Shown here: positions 1 to 6,729 of the stretch, piece after piece
Numbering within the stretch: the first letter of the stretch is position 1
Layout: each line of letters begins with the position of its first letter
NCBI GenBank assembly: GCA_020249415.1
Contig: JADCFR010000292.1
Coordinates: 1 to 10,328 of the forward strand
Length of the DNA: 10,328 nucleotides
From: Roseomonas sp.
GTDB lineage: Bacteria > Pseudomonadota > Alphaproteobacteria > Acetobacterales > Acetobacteraceae
Reading direction: 5' to 3'
Notes under the pieces: model-generated
The model's database searches: none
Told to the model about the DNA's origin: nothing
What the model saw: only the letters and a program-made list of their open reading frames with translations
Position numbers and translations under genes: made by a program

Positions 1-555
1 GCCACGCAAGGCGCGTTGCTGGCGCTGGCGGCGGCTTGGCAGGGCTATGTCCAGGGTGAGACAGGGCTTTACGTGACGGCGGCGATTGCCTTTGGCGCCA
101 AGGCAGTGCTGATTCCCTTCGCGCTGCATCGGCTGGTGCGGCGCTTCAACCTGCAGCGCGGCGTTGATCCTGCGCTTGGCATTGGCGCTTCGCTGATTGC
201 GGGTGTCGCCTTGGCGGGCTTCGCGCTGCTGGTTGTATTGCCGGCCACCGCCGGCCAGCGCGCCTTGGCGCGGGAAGATTTGGCGCTGGCGCTTTCCGTG
301 GTGCTGCTGGGCGGGCTGATGATGATCACGCGGCGCAATCTGATCAGCCAGGTGATCGGGCTGCTCAGCCTGGAAAACGGCCTGATCCTGGCGGCGGTGG
401 GGGTCGCCGGCATGCCGCTGGTGATGGAACTTTCCACCGCCGCTTTGGTGCTGATGTTGGCGGTGATTGCTGGCGTCTTCGCGCTGCAAATGGGTGAGAG
501 CTTTCAAAGCCTGGACACAGAAAGCCTCGAGCCCCACAGGGGGGAAGGCGAATGA
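1..555 (+). CDS. hyfE: Hydrogenase-4 component E-like membrane subunit (partial, 5' end outside window)
   Basis: Integral membrane subunit of a hydrogenase-4/complex I-like assembly. The frame is open from base 1 and gives 184 residues; homologues are usually somewhat over 200, so a few dozen N-terminal residues lie upstream. An internal TTG at 16 is in frame but is unlikely to be the real start. About five to six hydrophobic helices are visible. The C-terminal half (from about residue 100 of the visible part) is NuoK-like: an RRNL motif at 111-114 followed by a helix with SLENG (E125) and then a helix with E143, acidic residues expected in membrane ion translocation. The tail is short and polar. 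The stop codon overlaps the next start as ATGA, so hyfE- and hyfF-like genes are probably translationally coupled. HyfE family membership is clear; the in vivo role depends on the complex, which lacks a NiFe site. Confidence 0.85.
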   Translation, partial: ATQGALLALAAAWQGYVQGETGLYVTAAIAFGAKAVLIPFALHRLVRRFNLQRGVDPALGIGASLIAGVALAGFALLVVLPATAGQRALAREDLALALSVVLLGGLMMITRRNLISQVIGLLSLENGLILAAVGVAGMPLVMELSTAALVLMLAVIAGVFALQMGESFQSLDTESLEPHRGEGE

Positions 556-1982
556 TGCCGCTACCCTGGTTCATGGTGTTTTTCCCTTGGGTGGGTGCGT
601 TGGTTCTGTTGGCCTTGCCGAGGCTCCGGGTTGCGGCGGCGGTGAATATCGGCTGTGCGGCCGCCTCCTTCGTATTGGCGCTGGCGCTGTTTACCCTGCC
701 GCATGGCGAACAGGGTTGGACGCGGATTGATGCGCTGAACCTGCCCTTTGTCTTGCTGGCGTCCTTTGTCGCTTTGACCACGGCGATTTTCTCGGCGGCC
801 ACGCTCGCGGCAGAAGGTTTCGATCACTGGCGCATCCGTGCCTATCACGGCGCCTTTCAGGTGTTTCTCGGCGCGCAATACCTCGCCCTGCTGTCGGATA
901 ATCTTGGCGTGCTGTGGGTCGCGATTGAAATCGCAACCCTCGCCAGCGTGCTGATGGTGGCGGTGCATCGCACACCGGCGGCGATGGAAGCAGCCTGGAA
1001 ATTCTTCATGCTGTGCGGCTTTGGCATTGCCCTGGCGTTGTTTGGCACCATCCTGCTCTATTCCGCCGCGCAGGCGCTGTTGGCGCCGGAAACCGGCCTG
1101 TCCTGGGTGGCGCTGCAGCGCGTGGCAGCGCGGTGTGATGCCGATACGCTGAACCTCGCTTTCGTTTTTCTCCTGGTGGGTTATGGCACCAAGGCCGGCT
1201 TGGTGCCGCTGCATTCCTGGCTGCCCGATGCGCATTCGGAAGGCCCGATTGCGATTTCCGCCGTGCTATCGGGGCTTTTGTTGAATGCCGCGATGCTCGC
1301 GGTGCTGCGCGCCAAGGCGATTGTCGGCGCGCATCCGGATACGCTGGCGGTTGGGCCTTTGCTGATGGCGCTTGGGCTTGCTTCCGTGCTGCTGGCGTCC
1401 CTCGCGCTGTGGCGGCGGCGTGATGCAAGGCGGTTTTTTGGTTGGAGTTCGATTGAACATATGGGCATTGCCGCGTTTGCCTTCGGGGTCGGCGGCCCGG
1501 CGGCGACGCTCGCGGGCTTGCTGCATATGATCGGGCATTCCTTGGTGAAAAGCGCCATCTTCTTCGGTATTGGCCGCGCGGCGCAGCAGAAGGGCAGCCA
1601 GAAACTCGCGGATATTTCAGGGTTGGTGGCGAGTGATCCCTGGCTCGGCTGGGGGCTTGCCTTGGCGATTGGCGCCATTGCCGGGCTGCCACCGTTTTTG
1701 TTGTTCGCGTCTGAATATGCCGTGCTGAATGCCGCCATGGCGGCGCAGCCTTGGCTTGCTGTGGTGCTGGCGCTTGGCCTGGTGGTGGCGATGACGGCGC
1801 TGATCCACACGCTGCAAGCGCTTTGTTTCGGTTCTGCAACGACCGATGTGGCACCCGCTGGTCATGGGCTTGCCGTGCTGGTGCCACTTTGGCTGCATTT
1901 GGCGGTGGCGTTGCTGCTGGGGCTTGCCATGCCGGCGCTTTTCAGCAGTTTCCTCAAGGCGGCGGCGGGGATGATCGGATGA
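552..1982 (+). CDS. hyfF: Hydrogenase-4 component F-like, NuoL/M/N-type proton-pumping membrane subunit
   Basis: Multi-helix membrane protein (476 residues, about 13-14 hydrophobic segments) of the NuoL/NuoM/NuoN/MrpD antiporter-like family, HyfF branch. The pump residues are present: E126 in WVAIEIA, matching the helix-5 glutamate; K214 in YGTKAGLVPLHSWLPDAHSE, matching the helix-7 lysine and the family signature; H325, H329 and K333 in HMIGHSLVKSAIFF; and E388 in FASEY, near the helix-12 acidic position. The length is typical of NuoM/N-like members and there is no long lateral C-terminal helix as in NuoL. ATG 552 overlaps the preceding stop. ATG 555 immediately follows and is equally possible: GGGGAAGG at 541-548 lies 3 bases from the first and 6 from the second. 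The stop overlaps the large-subunit start by 4 bases. It probably couples redox chemistry in the HyfG/I-like arm to ion translocation across the inner membrane (inference). Confidence 0.9.
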   Translation: MMPLPWFMVFFPWVGALVLLALPRLRVAAAVNIGCAAASFVLALALFTLPHGEQGWTRIDALNLPFVLLASFVALTTAIFSAATLAAEGFDHWRIRAYHGAFQVFLGAQYLALLSDNLGVLWVAIEIATLASVLMVAVHRTPAAMEAAWKFFMLCGFGIALALFGTILLYSAAQALLAPETGLSWVALQRVAARCDADTLNLAFVFLLVGYGTKAGLVPLHSWLPDAHSEGPIAISAVLSGLLLNAAMLAVLRAKAIVGAHPDTLAVGPLLMALGLASVLLASLALWRRRDARRFFGWSSIEHMGIAAFAFGVGGPAATLAGLLHMIGHSLVKSAIFFGIGRAAQQKGSQKLADISGLVASDPWLGWGLALAIGAIAGLPPFLLFASEYAVLNAAMAAQPWLAVVLALGLVVAMTALIHTLQALCFGSATTDVAPAGHGLAVLVPLWLHLAVALLLGLAMPALFSSFLKAAAGMIG

Positions 1983-3493
1983 TGGGGCCGGCTTCCAGCC
2001 TGATCCGCAGCGGCAATCCGCAAGGTGCCAAGCCTTATGAGCGGTTTTTGCTCTCCCCCACCGCCTGGGGACAATTACCGGCCGCCTTGCGGCAGGAACC
2101 CGATTTGGCGCTGCTCGGGCTTTGGGCGGATGCAACGCAGGTGCATGCCTGCTTTTTGCATGAACCAAGCGCGGAAGCGGTGCTGGCTTCAACCCCAGCC
2201 GCCGGTTGGAATTACGCAGCACTTTCGCCGGCGCGCCCCGGTGCGGTGCGCTTTGAACGCATGATCCTGGAGTTATGGGGCCATCGCGCGGAAGGCGCGG
2301 TTGATCTGCGCCCCTGGTTGGATCACGGGCGCTGGAATTTGCGCCACCCGCTTGCCGCGAAGCCAATTCCCTGCGCGGGAGAAGCACCGCAGCCGGAATT
2401 TCTGCCGACCGAGGGTGATGGCATTCACCAAATCCCGGTCGGCCCGATTCATGCCGGTGTGATCGAACCCGGACATTTCCGCTTTTCCGTGCAGGGGGAA
2501 GCAATTGTGCGGTTGGAACAGCGGCTTGGCTACAAGCACAAGGGGACGCTTTCGCTGATGTTGGGCACCTCGCCCCGGGCTGCCGTGCGTTATGCGGCGC
2601 GGCTTTCGGGCGATACCACGGTGGCGCATTCCTGGGCCTTCTCGGCGGCGGTGGAGGCAGCGCTTGGCGTCACGCCGCCGCCACGCGCGCTGCATCTCCG
2701 CGCACTGATGCTGGAATTGGAACGTATCCATAATCATCTCAATGACTGGGGTTTTGTCTGCAATGACGCGGCCTTTGCCTACCCCCATGCGCGTTGCGGG
2801 CTGCTGCGCGAAGGCGTGATGCGTGCCATCGCCGCCGCTTTCGGCCATAGGCTGATGATGGACCGCGTTCTGCCGGGCGGTGTCGCACCCGATATCGCAC
2901 CGCGCGGCGCCGAGGCGATTCTGGCCGCGTTGGCAGCGGTGGAAGCGGAAATCCCAGCGCTGATGCAGATTTATGAGGCGCATGCCAGCCTGCAGGATCG
3001 TGTGGTGACCACAGGATGTTTGCGCCCCGATCTGGCACGCGCCTTTGCCGCGGGTGGGCATGTGGGGCGTGCTTCCGGGCGGGCTTTTGATGCGCGCCGC
3101 CTGCCGCAAAACCTGCCCTATTCAGTACTTGCCTTCGATGTGCCGGTGCTGGACGCCGGTGATGTGGATGCGCGGGTGCGGATTCGCGTACTCGAACTCA
3201 GCCAATCCATCACCCTGGTCCGGGAAATCCTGGCCAGCCTGCCGGCAGGCGAATTGATGGCGCCATTGCCCGTGTGCGCCGGTGAAGGCGCCGCCATGAT
3301 CGAAGGCTTCCGTGGGGAGTGCCTGCATTGGATTGCGCTTGATGATGGCGGGCTGATCCGCGCGTTGTTCCCGCGCGATCCTTCCTGGTTGCAATGGCCA
3401 CTTCTGGAAGCAGCGATTGAAGACAATATCGTCGCGGATTTTCCGCTGTGCAATAAATCCTTCAATTGTTCCTATAGCGGGGTGGATTTGTGA
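1979..3493 (+). CDS. hyfG: NuoCD/HyfG-like large subunit lacking the NiFe-binding cysteines
   Basis: A 504-residue fusion of a NuoC-like domain (roughly 20-125, with the 30-kDa-subunit-like segment FERMILELWGHR at 92-103) and a NuoD/group 4 NiFe-hydrogenase large-subunit domain (about 150-504, with QIPVGPIHAGVIEPGHFRF at 151-169 and HKG at 187-189). In HycE/HyfG the first nickel motif is RVCGICG..HS; here the aligned stretch is RLSGDTTVAHS (208-218), with S210 and T213 replacing the cysteines. The second motif, DPCxxC, aligns to FNCSYSGVD (495-503), with S498 and G501 at the cysteine positions. The protein ends there, so there is no C-terminal extension for a maturation protease. Nickel binding is therefore very unlikely, and an Ehr-like or quinone/unknown-substrate role is more plausible. 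The frame is open to about 1751, but ATG 1979 is chosen because it overlaps the hyfF-like stop and has GGCGGGG 8 bases upstream. The hyf symbol reflects homology, not activity. Confidence 0.87.
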   Translation: MMGPASSLIRSGNPQGAKPYERFLLSPTAWGQLPAALRQEPDLALLGLWADATQVHACFLHEPSAEAVLASTPAAGWNYAALSPARPGAVRFERMILELWGHRAEGAVDLRPWLDHGRWNLRHPLAAKPIPCAGEAPQPEFLPTEGDGIHQIPVGPIHAGVIEPGHFRFSVQGEAIVRLEQRLGYKHKGTLSLMLGTSPRAAVRYAARLSGDTTVAHSWAFSAAVEAALGVTPPPRALHLRALMLELERIHNHLNDWGFVCNDAAFAYPHARCGLLREGVMRAIAAAFGHRLMMDRVLPGGVAPDIAPRGAEAILAALAAVEAEIPALMQIYEAHASLQDRVVTTGCLRPDLARAFAAGGHVGRASGRAFDARRLPQNLPYSVLAFDVPVLDAGDVDARVRIRVLELSQSITLVREILASLPAGELMAPLPVCAGEGAAMIEGFRGECLHWIALDDGGLIRALFPRDPSWLQWPLLEAAIEDNIVADFPLCNKSFNCSYSGVDL

Positions 3494-4020
3494 TGCTGTG
3501 GCCAAAGCTCGCCCGCGCGCTTTTCGCGAAACCGCTCACCGATCAAGCGCCGCTGGTACCGCGTGAGACGATTCAGGCGCTCGGCGAAAGGCTTGCCGTC
3601 ACCAGCCGCGCGCGGCTTGGCCGCAGCCTTGCCATTCGCGAAGTGGATAGCGGTTCCTGCAATGGCTGTGAGTTGGAAGTGAATGCGCTGCAGAATGTCG
3701 CCTATGATCTGGAGCGTTTTGGGTTGCGCTTTGTTGCCTCACCAAAACATGCTGATGTCTTGCTGGTAACCGGGCCCGCCTGCCTCAATATGCGTGAAGC
3801 CTTGGAACATGCGCTGGCGAGCACGCCGGAACCACGCTGGGTGGTGGCCGTTGGTGATTGCGCCGTGGATGGCGGCGTCTTCAAGGGGTCCTATGCGGTG
3901 GAAAACGGCATCGCCGCAGTGCTGCCGGTGGATTTGCTCATCCCCGGCTGCCCGCCCTCGCCCGCGCAGTTGCTGGAAGGGCTGCTTGCCCTGTTGGAAG
4001 CGGAATCGGCAAAAAAATAG
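3493..4020 (+). CDS. hyfI: NuoB/HyfI-like iron-sulfur small subunit
   Basis: A 175-residue small subunit of the NuoB/HycG/HyfI family, which carries the proximal N2-type [4Fe-4S] cluster next to the large-subunit active site. All four expected ligands are visible: C56 and C59 in SGSCNGCE, C123 in GDC, and C153 in PGCPPSP. An additional C97 lies in TGPACLNM. The N-terminal 45 residues (LWPKLARALF...) are amphipathic and may dock on the membrane arm, as in NuoB relatives. ATG 3493 overlaps the preceding stop by one base (TGATG), with GGGGTGGA ending 6 bases before it. GTG 3490 in the same frame would add one residue and is less well spaced. It is the last gene of the operon; the next gene is convergent. 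Its final codons, GCA AAA AAA TAG, also supply the U-tract of a terminator on the other strand. No NuoI-like ferredoxin subunit is present in the window. Confidence 0.88.
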   Translation: MLWPKLARALFAKPLTDQAPLVPRETIQALGERLAVTSRARLGRSLAIREVDSGSCNGCELEVNALQNVAYDLERFGLRFVASPKHADVLLVTGPACLNMREALEHALASTPEPRWVVAVGDCAVDGGVFKGSYAVENGIAAVLPVDLLIPGCPPSPAQLLEGLLALLEAESAKK

Positions 4021-4047
4021 GGCCGGCCGGTTCTAACCAGCCAGCCC
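4011..4047 (-). terminator. Strong intrinsic terminator for the purD/DUF1489 transcript
   Basis: Read on the minus strand, a 28-base hairpin (4047 down to 4020) has arms GGGCTGGCTGGTT and AACCGGCCGGCCC around a tiny AG turn. All positions pair if two G-U wobbles are allowed; the innermost pairs would open to form a normal loop. It is followed directly by TATTTTTTT (4019 to 4011), a good U-tract. Read on the plus strand the same arms have two C-A mismatches and no T-run follows, so it is one-directional. It lies about 137 bases after the DUF1489 stop. The T-run is the complement of the last lysine codons of the hyfI-like gene. Confidence 0.8.
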
Positions 4048-4142
4048 AAAGACCCGCCCGAAGACGGACCAGTTGCGGCGCGGCATGCCGGGAATGAGCC
4101 GCGCGACAAATTGAGTGTTACACCCCCCACCTCTCGCCGCCG

Positions 4143-4164
4143 TGAGCGAAAGCTTAATTTTTAT
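4143..4164 (+). terminator. Weak candidate terminator for the hyf-like operon
   Basis: On the plus strand TGAGC-GAAA-GCTTA (4143-4156) can form a 5-bp stem, including one G-T wobble, closed by a GAAA tetraloop and followed by ATTTTTAT (4157-4164). It lies about 120 bases after the hyfI-like stop and is in the expected place to end that transcript. The short stem makes it a weak candidate; no better plus-strand hairpin with a T-run was seen between 4021 and 4183. Confidence 0.3.
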
Positions 4165-4183
4165 CAAGAATGGCGGGGCCGAT

Positions 4184-4609
4184 TCAGATCAGGCACAGCT
4201 CGGCCAAATCGCGCCTTAGCTTGGGCGGCAGCGCATCCAGGCCGCGTGTCGGCGGGCGCGCCTGGTTTACATCCGCCGGCGCTTCCTCCGGCTTCAAATA
4301 GCGCCAGCCCTGGAAGGGCTTTACGGGGCGCGCTTCGACCATCACTAAATTCGGGTCCAGCACCAGCGCCGCGCAGGGGGTCTGGTCGTCCCATTCCTCC
4401 TCACGGATTTCCAGAATGCGCTGGCGCACGCGCACAAAGCCACCGATCACCCAATAGATCGACCCGCCATTGCAGAGTTCTTCGACGCGCTTCGGGAACA
4501 TGCGCGTCCAGGCGCGCAAGGGCGGATCTTCCTTGACGCGCAGCGCCTGCAAGGCCGCAAGCGCTGCAACATCCTTGGGACCGACGGAGAGTTTGATGAG
4601 GTTCAACAC
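4184..4609 (-). CDS. DUF1489 family protein of unknown function
   Basis: A 141-residue soluble protein matching the DUF1489 family, which is widespread in Alphaproteobacteria and has no established function. Recognisable family features are the N-terminal LNLIKLSVG, the central TRMFPKRVEEL (35-45), GGSIYWVIGGFVRVRQRI (48-65), and DPNLVMVEARPVKPFQGWRY (85-104). There is no signal peptide or membrane helix. The start is taken as GTG 4609 because homologues begin just before this LIKL segment. TTG 4606 has slightly better spacing from GGAAGA at 4618-4613, and the frame stays open upstream to a TTG at 4645. It follows purD in the same direction with a gap of about 43 bases, so the two are probably cotranscribed and end at the terminator at 4047-4011. 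Family assignment is from sequence memory, and no function is inferred. Confidence 0.82.
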   Translation of the reverse strand: MLNLIKLSVGPKDVAALAALQALRVKEDPPLRAWTRMFPKRVEELCNGGSIYWVIGGFVRVRQRILEIREEEWDDQTPCAALVLDPNLVMVEARPVKPFQGWRYLKPEEAPADVNQARPPTRGLDALPPKLRRDLAELCLI

Positions 4610-4652
4610 AATTCTTCCATGGCCGGAACCGCCCCGAGTCGGCAAGAGCTTA

Positions 4653-5924
4653 TTAAGTTAAGGCCCGCCAACCGATATCCCGCCGGCAAAACCCGCCAGG
4701 CCAATCCAGCTGGTCCACCGCGGCATAGGCTGCATCGCGCGCTTCGCGCAGCGTCTTGCCTGTCGCCGCAATGCCCAGCACGCGGCCACCGGTCGCGATC
4801 AGCGCGCCATCCTCACGCCGCGCCGTGCCGGCATGAAATACCTGCACGCCCGGCACCTGGCCCGCCGCTTCCAGGCCACGGATTTCGCTGCCTTTCGCAT
4901 AGCTGCCGGGGTAGCCCTGCGCCGCCATCACCACCACCATGGCATGCAACGCCTCCCAGCGCAGATCGAAGCGCGCCAATTCGCCATCACAGGCCGCAAG
5001 CAAGGCGGGCAGCACATCAGATTTCAGGCGCAGCATCAGCACCTGGCATTCGGGGTCGCCAAAACGCACATTGAATTCGATCAGCTTCGGGCCATCCGCC
5101 GTGATCATCAGCCCGGCGAAGAGCACACCTTTGAAGGGCGCACCGCGCCGCGCCATTTCGGCCAGCACCGGGCGGATGATGCGCGCCATGACAGTTTCCT
5201 GCAGCGCCTCGGTGAAAATCGGCGGCGGCGAATAGGCGCCCATGCCGCCGGTATTGGGGCCGGTATCGCCATCGCCCACGCGCTTATGGTCCTGCGCGGC
5301 ACCCAAGGGCAGGGCCGTGGTGCCATCACATAGCGCGAAGAAGCTGATTTCCTCCCCCACCAGGCATTCTTCAATCACCACGGAAGCGCCCGCTGCGCCA
5401 TGAACACGGTCTTCCATGATATCGGTGATGGCGGCTTCAGCTTCGGCAAGGTTGGCAGCCACCACCACGCCCTTGCCGGCGGCGAGGCCATCCGCCTTCA
5501 CCACAATCGGCGCGCCCTTTTCACGGATATAGGCGCGCGCGGCGGCGGCATCGGTAAAGCGCGCCCAGGCGGCGGTGGGCGCGCCAGCGGCATCCGCCAC
5601 TTCCTTGGTGAAACTCTTGCTGCCTTCCAACCGCGCGGCGGCGGCAGAAGGCCCGAAGCATTTCAGCCCAGCGGCCGCGCAGGCATCGGCAAGGCCAAGC
5701 GTCAGCGGCGCTTCCGGGCCGACCACCACAAAATCAATCGCCTTGTCCTTGGCGAAGGCGACAAGGGCAGAGATATCCTCGGCGCCGATCGCGACACATT
5801 CCGCGACTTCGGCAATGCCGGCATTGCCCGGCGCACAAAACAGCTTGGTCAGCAAGGGCGAAGCCGCCAAGGCCCAGCAGAGCGCATGTTCGCGGCCACC
5901 GCCGCCCACCACCAGAACGCGCAT
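4653..5924 (-). CDS. purD: Phosphoribosylamine--glycine ligase (GARS), purine biosynthesis
   Basis: Catalyses the second step of de novo purine synthesis: phosphoribosylamine + glycine + ATP to glycinamide ribonucleotide + ADP + phosphate, in the cytosol. The 423-residue length is normal for PurD. It shows the N-terminal loop [13 protein letters not shown] (3-15), VVVGPEAPL (66-74), the ATP-grasp segment [15 protein letters not shown] (141-155), [14 protein letters not shown] (185-198), the signature [20 protein letters not shown] (210-229), and metal-binding [12 protein letters not shown] (281-292). ATG 5924 is chosen because GAGGGG at 5934-5929 lies 4 bases upstream; GTG 5927 would be only one base from it. 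It follows phoB in the same direction after 68 bases. Whether it has its own promoter is not clear from the sequence, and purine synthesis has no direct tie to phosphate uptake beyond phosphate use. Confidence 0.97.
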   Translation of the reverse strand: MRVLVVGGGGREHALCWALAASPLLTKLFCAPGNAGIAEVAECVAIGAEDISALVAFAKDKAIDFVVVGPEAPLTLGLADACAAAGLKCFGPSAAAARLEGSKSFTKEVADAAGAPTAAWARFTDAAAARAYIREKGAPIVVKADGLAAGKGVVVAANLAEAEAAITDIMEDRVHGAAGASVVIEECLVGEEISFFALCDGTTALPLGAAQDHKRVGDGDTGPNTGGMGAYSPPPIFTEALQETVMARIIRPVLAEMARRGAPFKGVLFAGLMITADGPKLIEFNVRFGDPECQVLMLRLKSDVLPALLAACDGELARFDLRWEALHAMVVVMAAQGYPGSYAKGSEIRGLEAAGQVPGVQVFHAGTARREDGALIATGGRVLGIAATGKTLREARDAAYAAVDQLDWPGGFCRRDIGWRALT

Positions 5925-5992
5925 CACACCCCTCGCTAATCAGTTCGCGGGGCGTTGATTACGCCTTGCGTTGCACGGCGCCAAGATACCGG

Positions 5993-6727
5993 TCAGCCAA
6001 GCCTGTCGGGGTCAGAATCCAAGGCATAACCGGCGGAGCGCACGGTGCGGATAAGGTCCATCTCATCATCCTGGTTGATCGCCTTGCGCAGGCGGCGGAT
6101 ATGCACATCCACGGTGCGCGGTTCCACATGAATATCGCGGCCCCAAACCGCATCCAGCAATTGCTCGCGCGCAAATACGCGGCCCGGATGTTGCAAGAAA
6201 AATTCAAGCAGCCGGTATTCCGTCGGCCCCAGATGCAAGGGTCGCCCGGCGCGTGTCACGCGATGCGCATCCTGATCCATGGCGAGATCGGCATAGGTCA
6301 GCGTGCCCTTGGAAGCCACGCGCCCGGACCGGCGCAGCAAGGCGCGGATGCGCGCAATGACATGTTCAATGGCGAAGGGCTTGGCGATGTAATCATCCGC
6401 GCCGATATCAAGCGCGCGCACCGCATCCTGATCCTCGGTCCGTGCCGTCACCATGATGATGGGCAGGTCGCGGGTGTCGGCGCGGCGGCGAAGCTGGCGG
6501 CAGACCTCAATGCCTGAAAGCGCCGGCAGCATCCAATCGAGCAGCATGACATCCGGCCGCGCCTCTGCGACTCGGAGCAGCGCTTCCTGGCCATCCGCCG
6601 CCTCATCCACGCGGAAACCCTGTTTTTCGAGGTTGTAGCGTAGCAGCGTCAAAAGCGGCGCCTCATCCTCCACAATCAGGACGGTCGGCTTGGCAAGGCT
6701 GCTGTAGCTGTCGGCCGTGATTGCCAT
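5993..6727 (-). CDS. phoB: Phosphate regulon response regulator PhoB
   Basis: OmpR/PhoB-type response regulator of 244 residues. The receiver domain spans about 14-130: acidic pair E20/D21, phosphoacceptor D64 in LLDWMLP, T94 in MVTAR, and K116 in IAKPF. The C-terminal winged-helix DNA-binding domain (about 140-240) contains LGPTEYRLLEFFLQHPGRVF and the recognition-helix region VEPRTVDVHIRRLRKAI. When phosphorylated by a PhoR-type kinase it should activate Pho-box promoters, probably including the one upstream of pstS, which is outside this window. ATG 6727 lies 2 bases after the phoU stop (TAG-CC-ATG), so translation is probably coupled. Its place directly after pstSCAB-phoU supports PhoB over another OmpR-type regulator. 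No phoR is found in the window. Confidence 0.94.
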   Translation of the reverse strand: MAITADSYSSLAKPTVLIVEDEAPLLTLLRYNLEKQGFRVDEAADGQEALLRVAEARPDVMLLDWMLPALSGIEVCRQLRRRADTRDLPIIMVTARTEDQDAVRALDIGADDYIAKPFAIEHVIARIRALLRRSGRVASKGTLTYADLAMDQDAHRVTRAGRPLHLGPTEYRLLEFFLQHPGRVFAREQLLDAVWGRDIHVEPRTVDVHIRRLRKAINQDDEMDLIRTVRSAGYALDSDPDRLG

Positions 6728-6729
6728 GG

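Noticed and set aside
1751..1978. N-terminal extension of the hyfG-like gene
   Set aside because: The frame is open, but the added residues are glycine/alanine-rich shadow sequence inside hyfF, and ATG 1979 has the usual stop-start overlap.
1006..2504. Long antisense open frames opposite the hyfF- and hyfG-like genes (up to about 295 codons)
   Set aside because: They are rich in Arg, Pro, Ala, Gln and His, typical of the reverse strand of GC-rich coding DNA; they show no domain motifs and overlap clearly real genes.
1..4020. Reading the left block as a formate hydrogenlyase or H2-evolving hydrogenase 4
   Set aside because: The large subunit lacks all four NiFe cysteines, and no formate dehydrogenase or maturation gene is present in the window.
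5951..5965. Small hairpin GGCGT-TGATT-ACGCC as a terminator after phoB
   Set aside because: The stem is only 5 bp and no T-tract follows on either strand.
5925..5992. A promoter for purD in the phoB-purD gap (TTGGCG, 17 bases, TAATCA)
   Set aside because: The -35 matches 4 of 6 and the -10 only 2 of 6 consensus bases, which is too weak to call.
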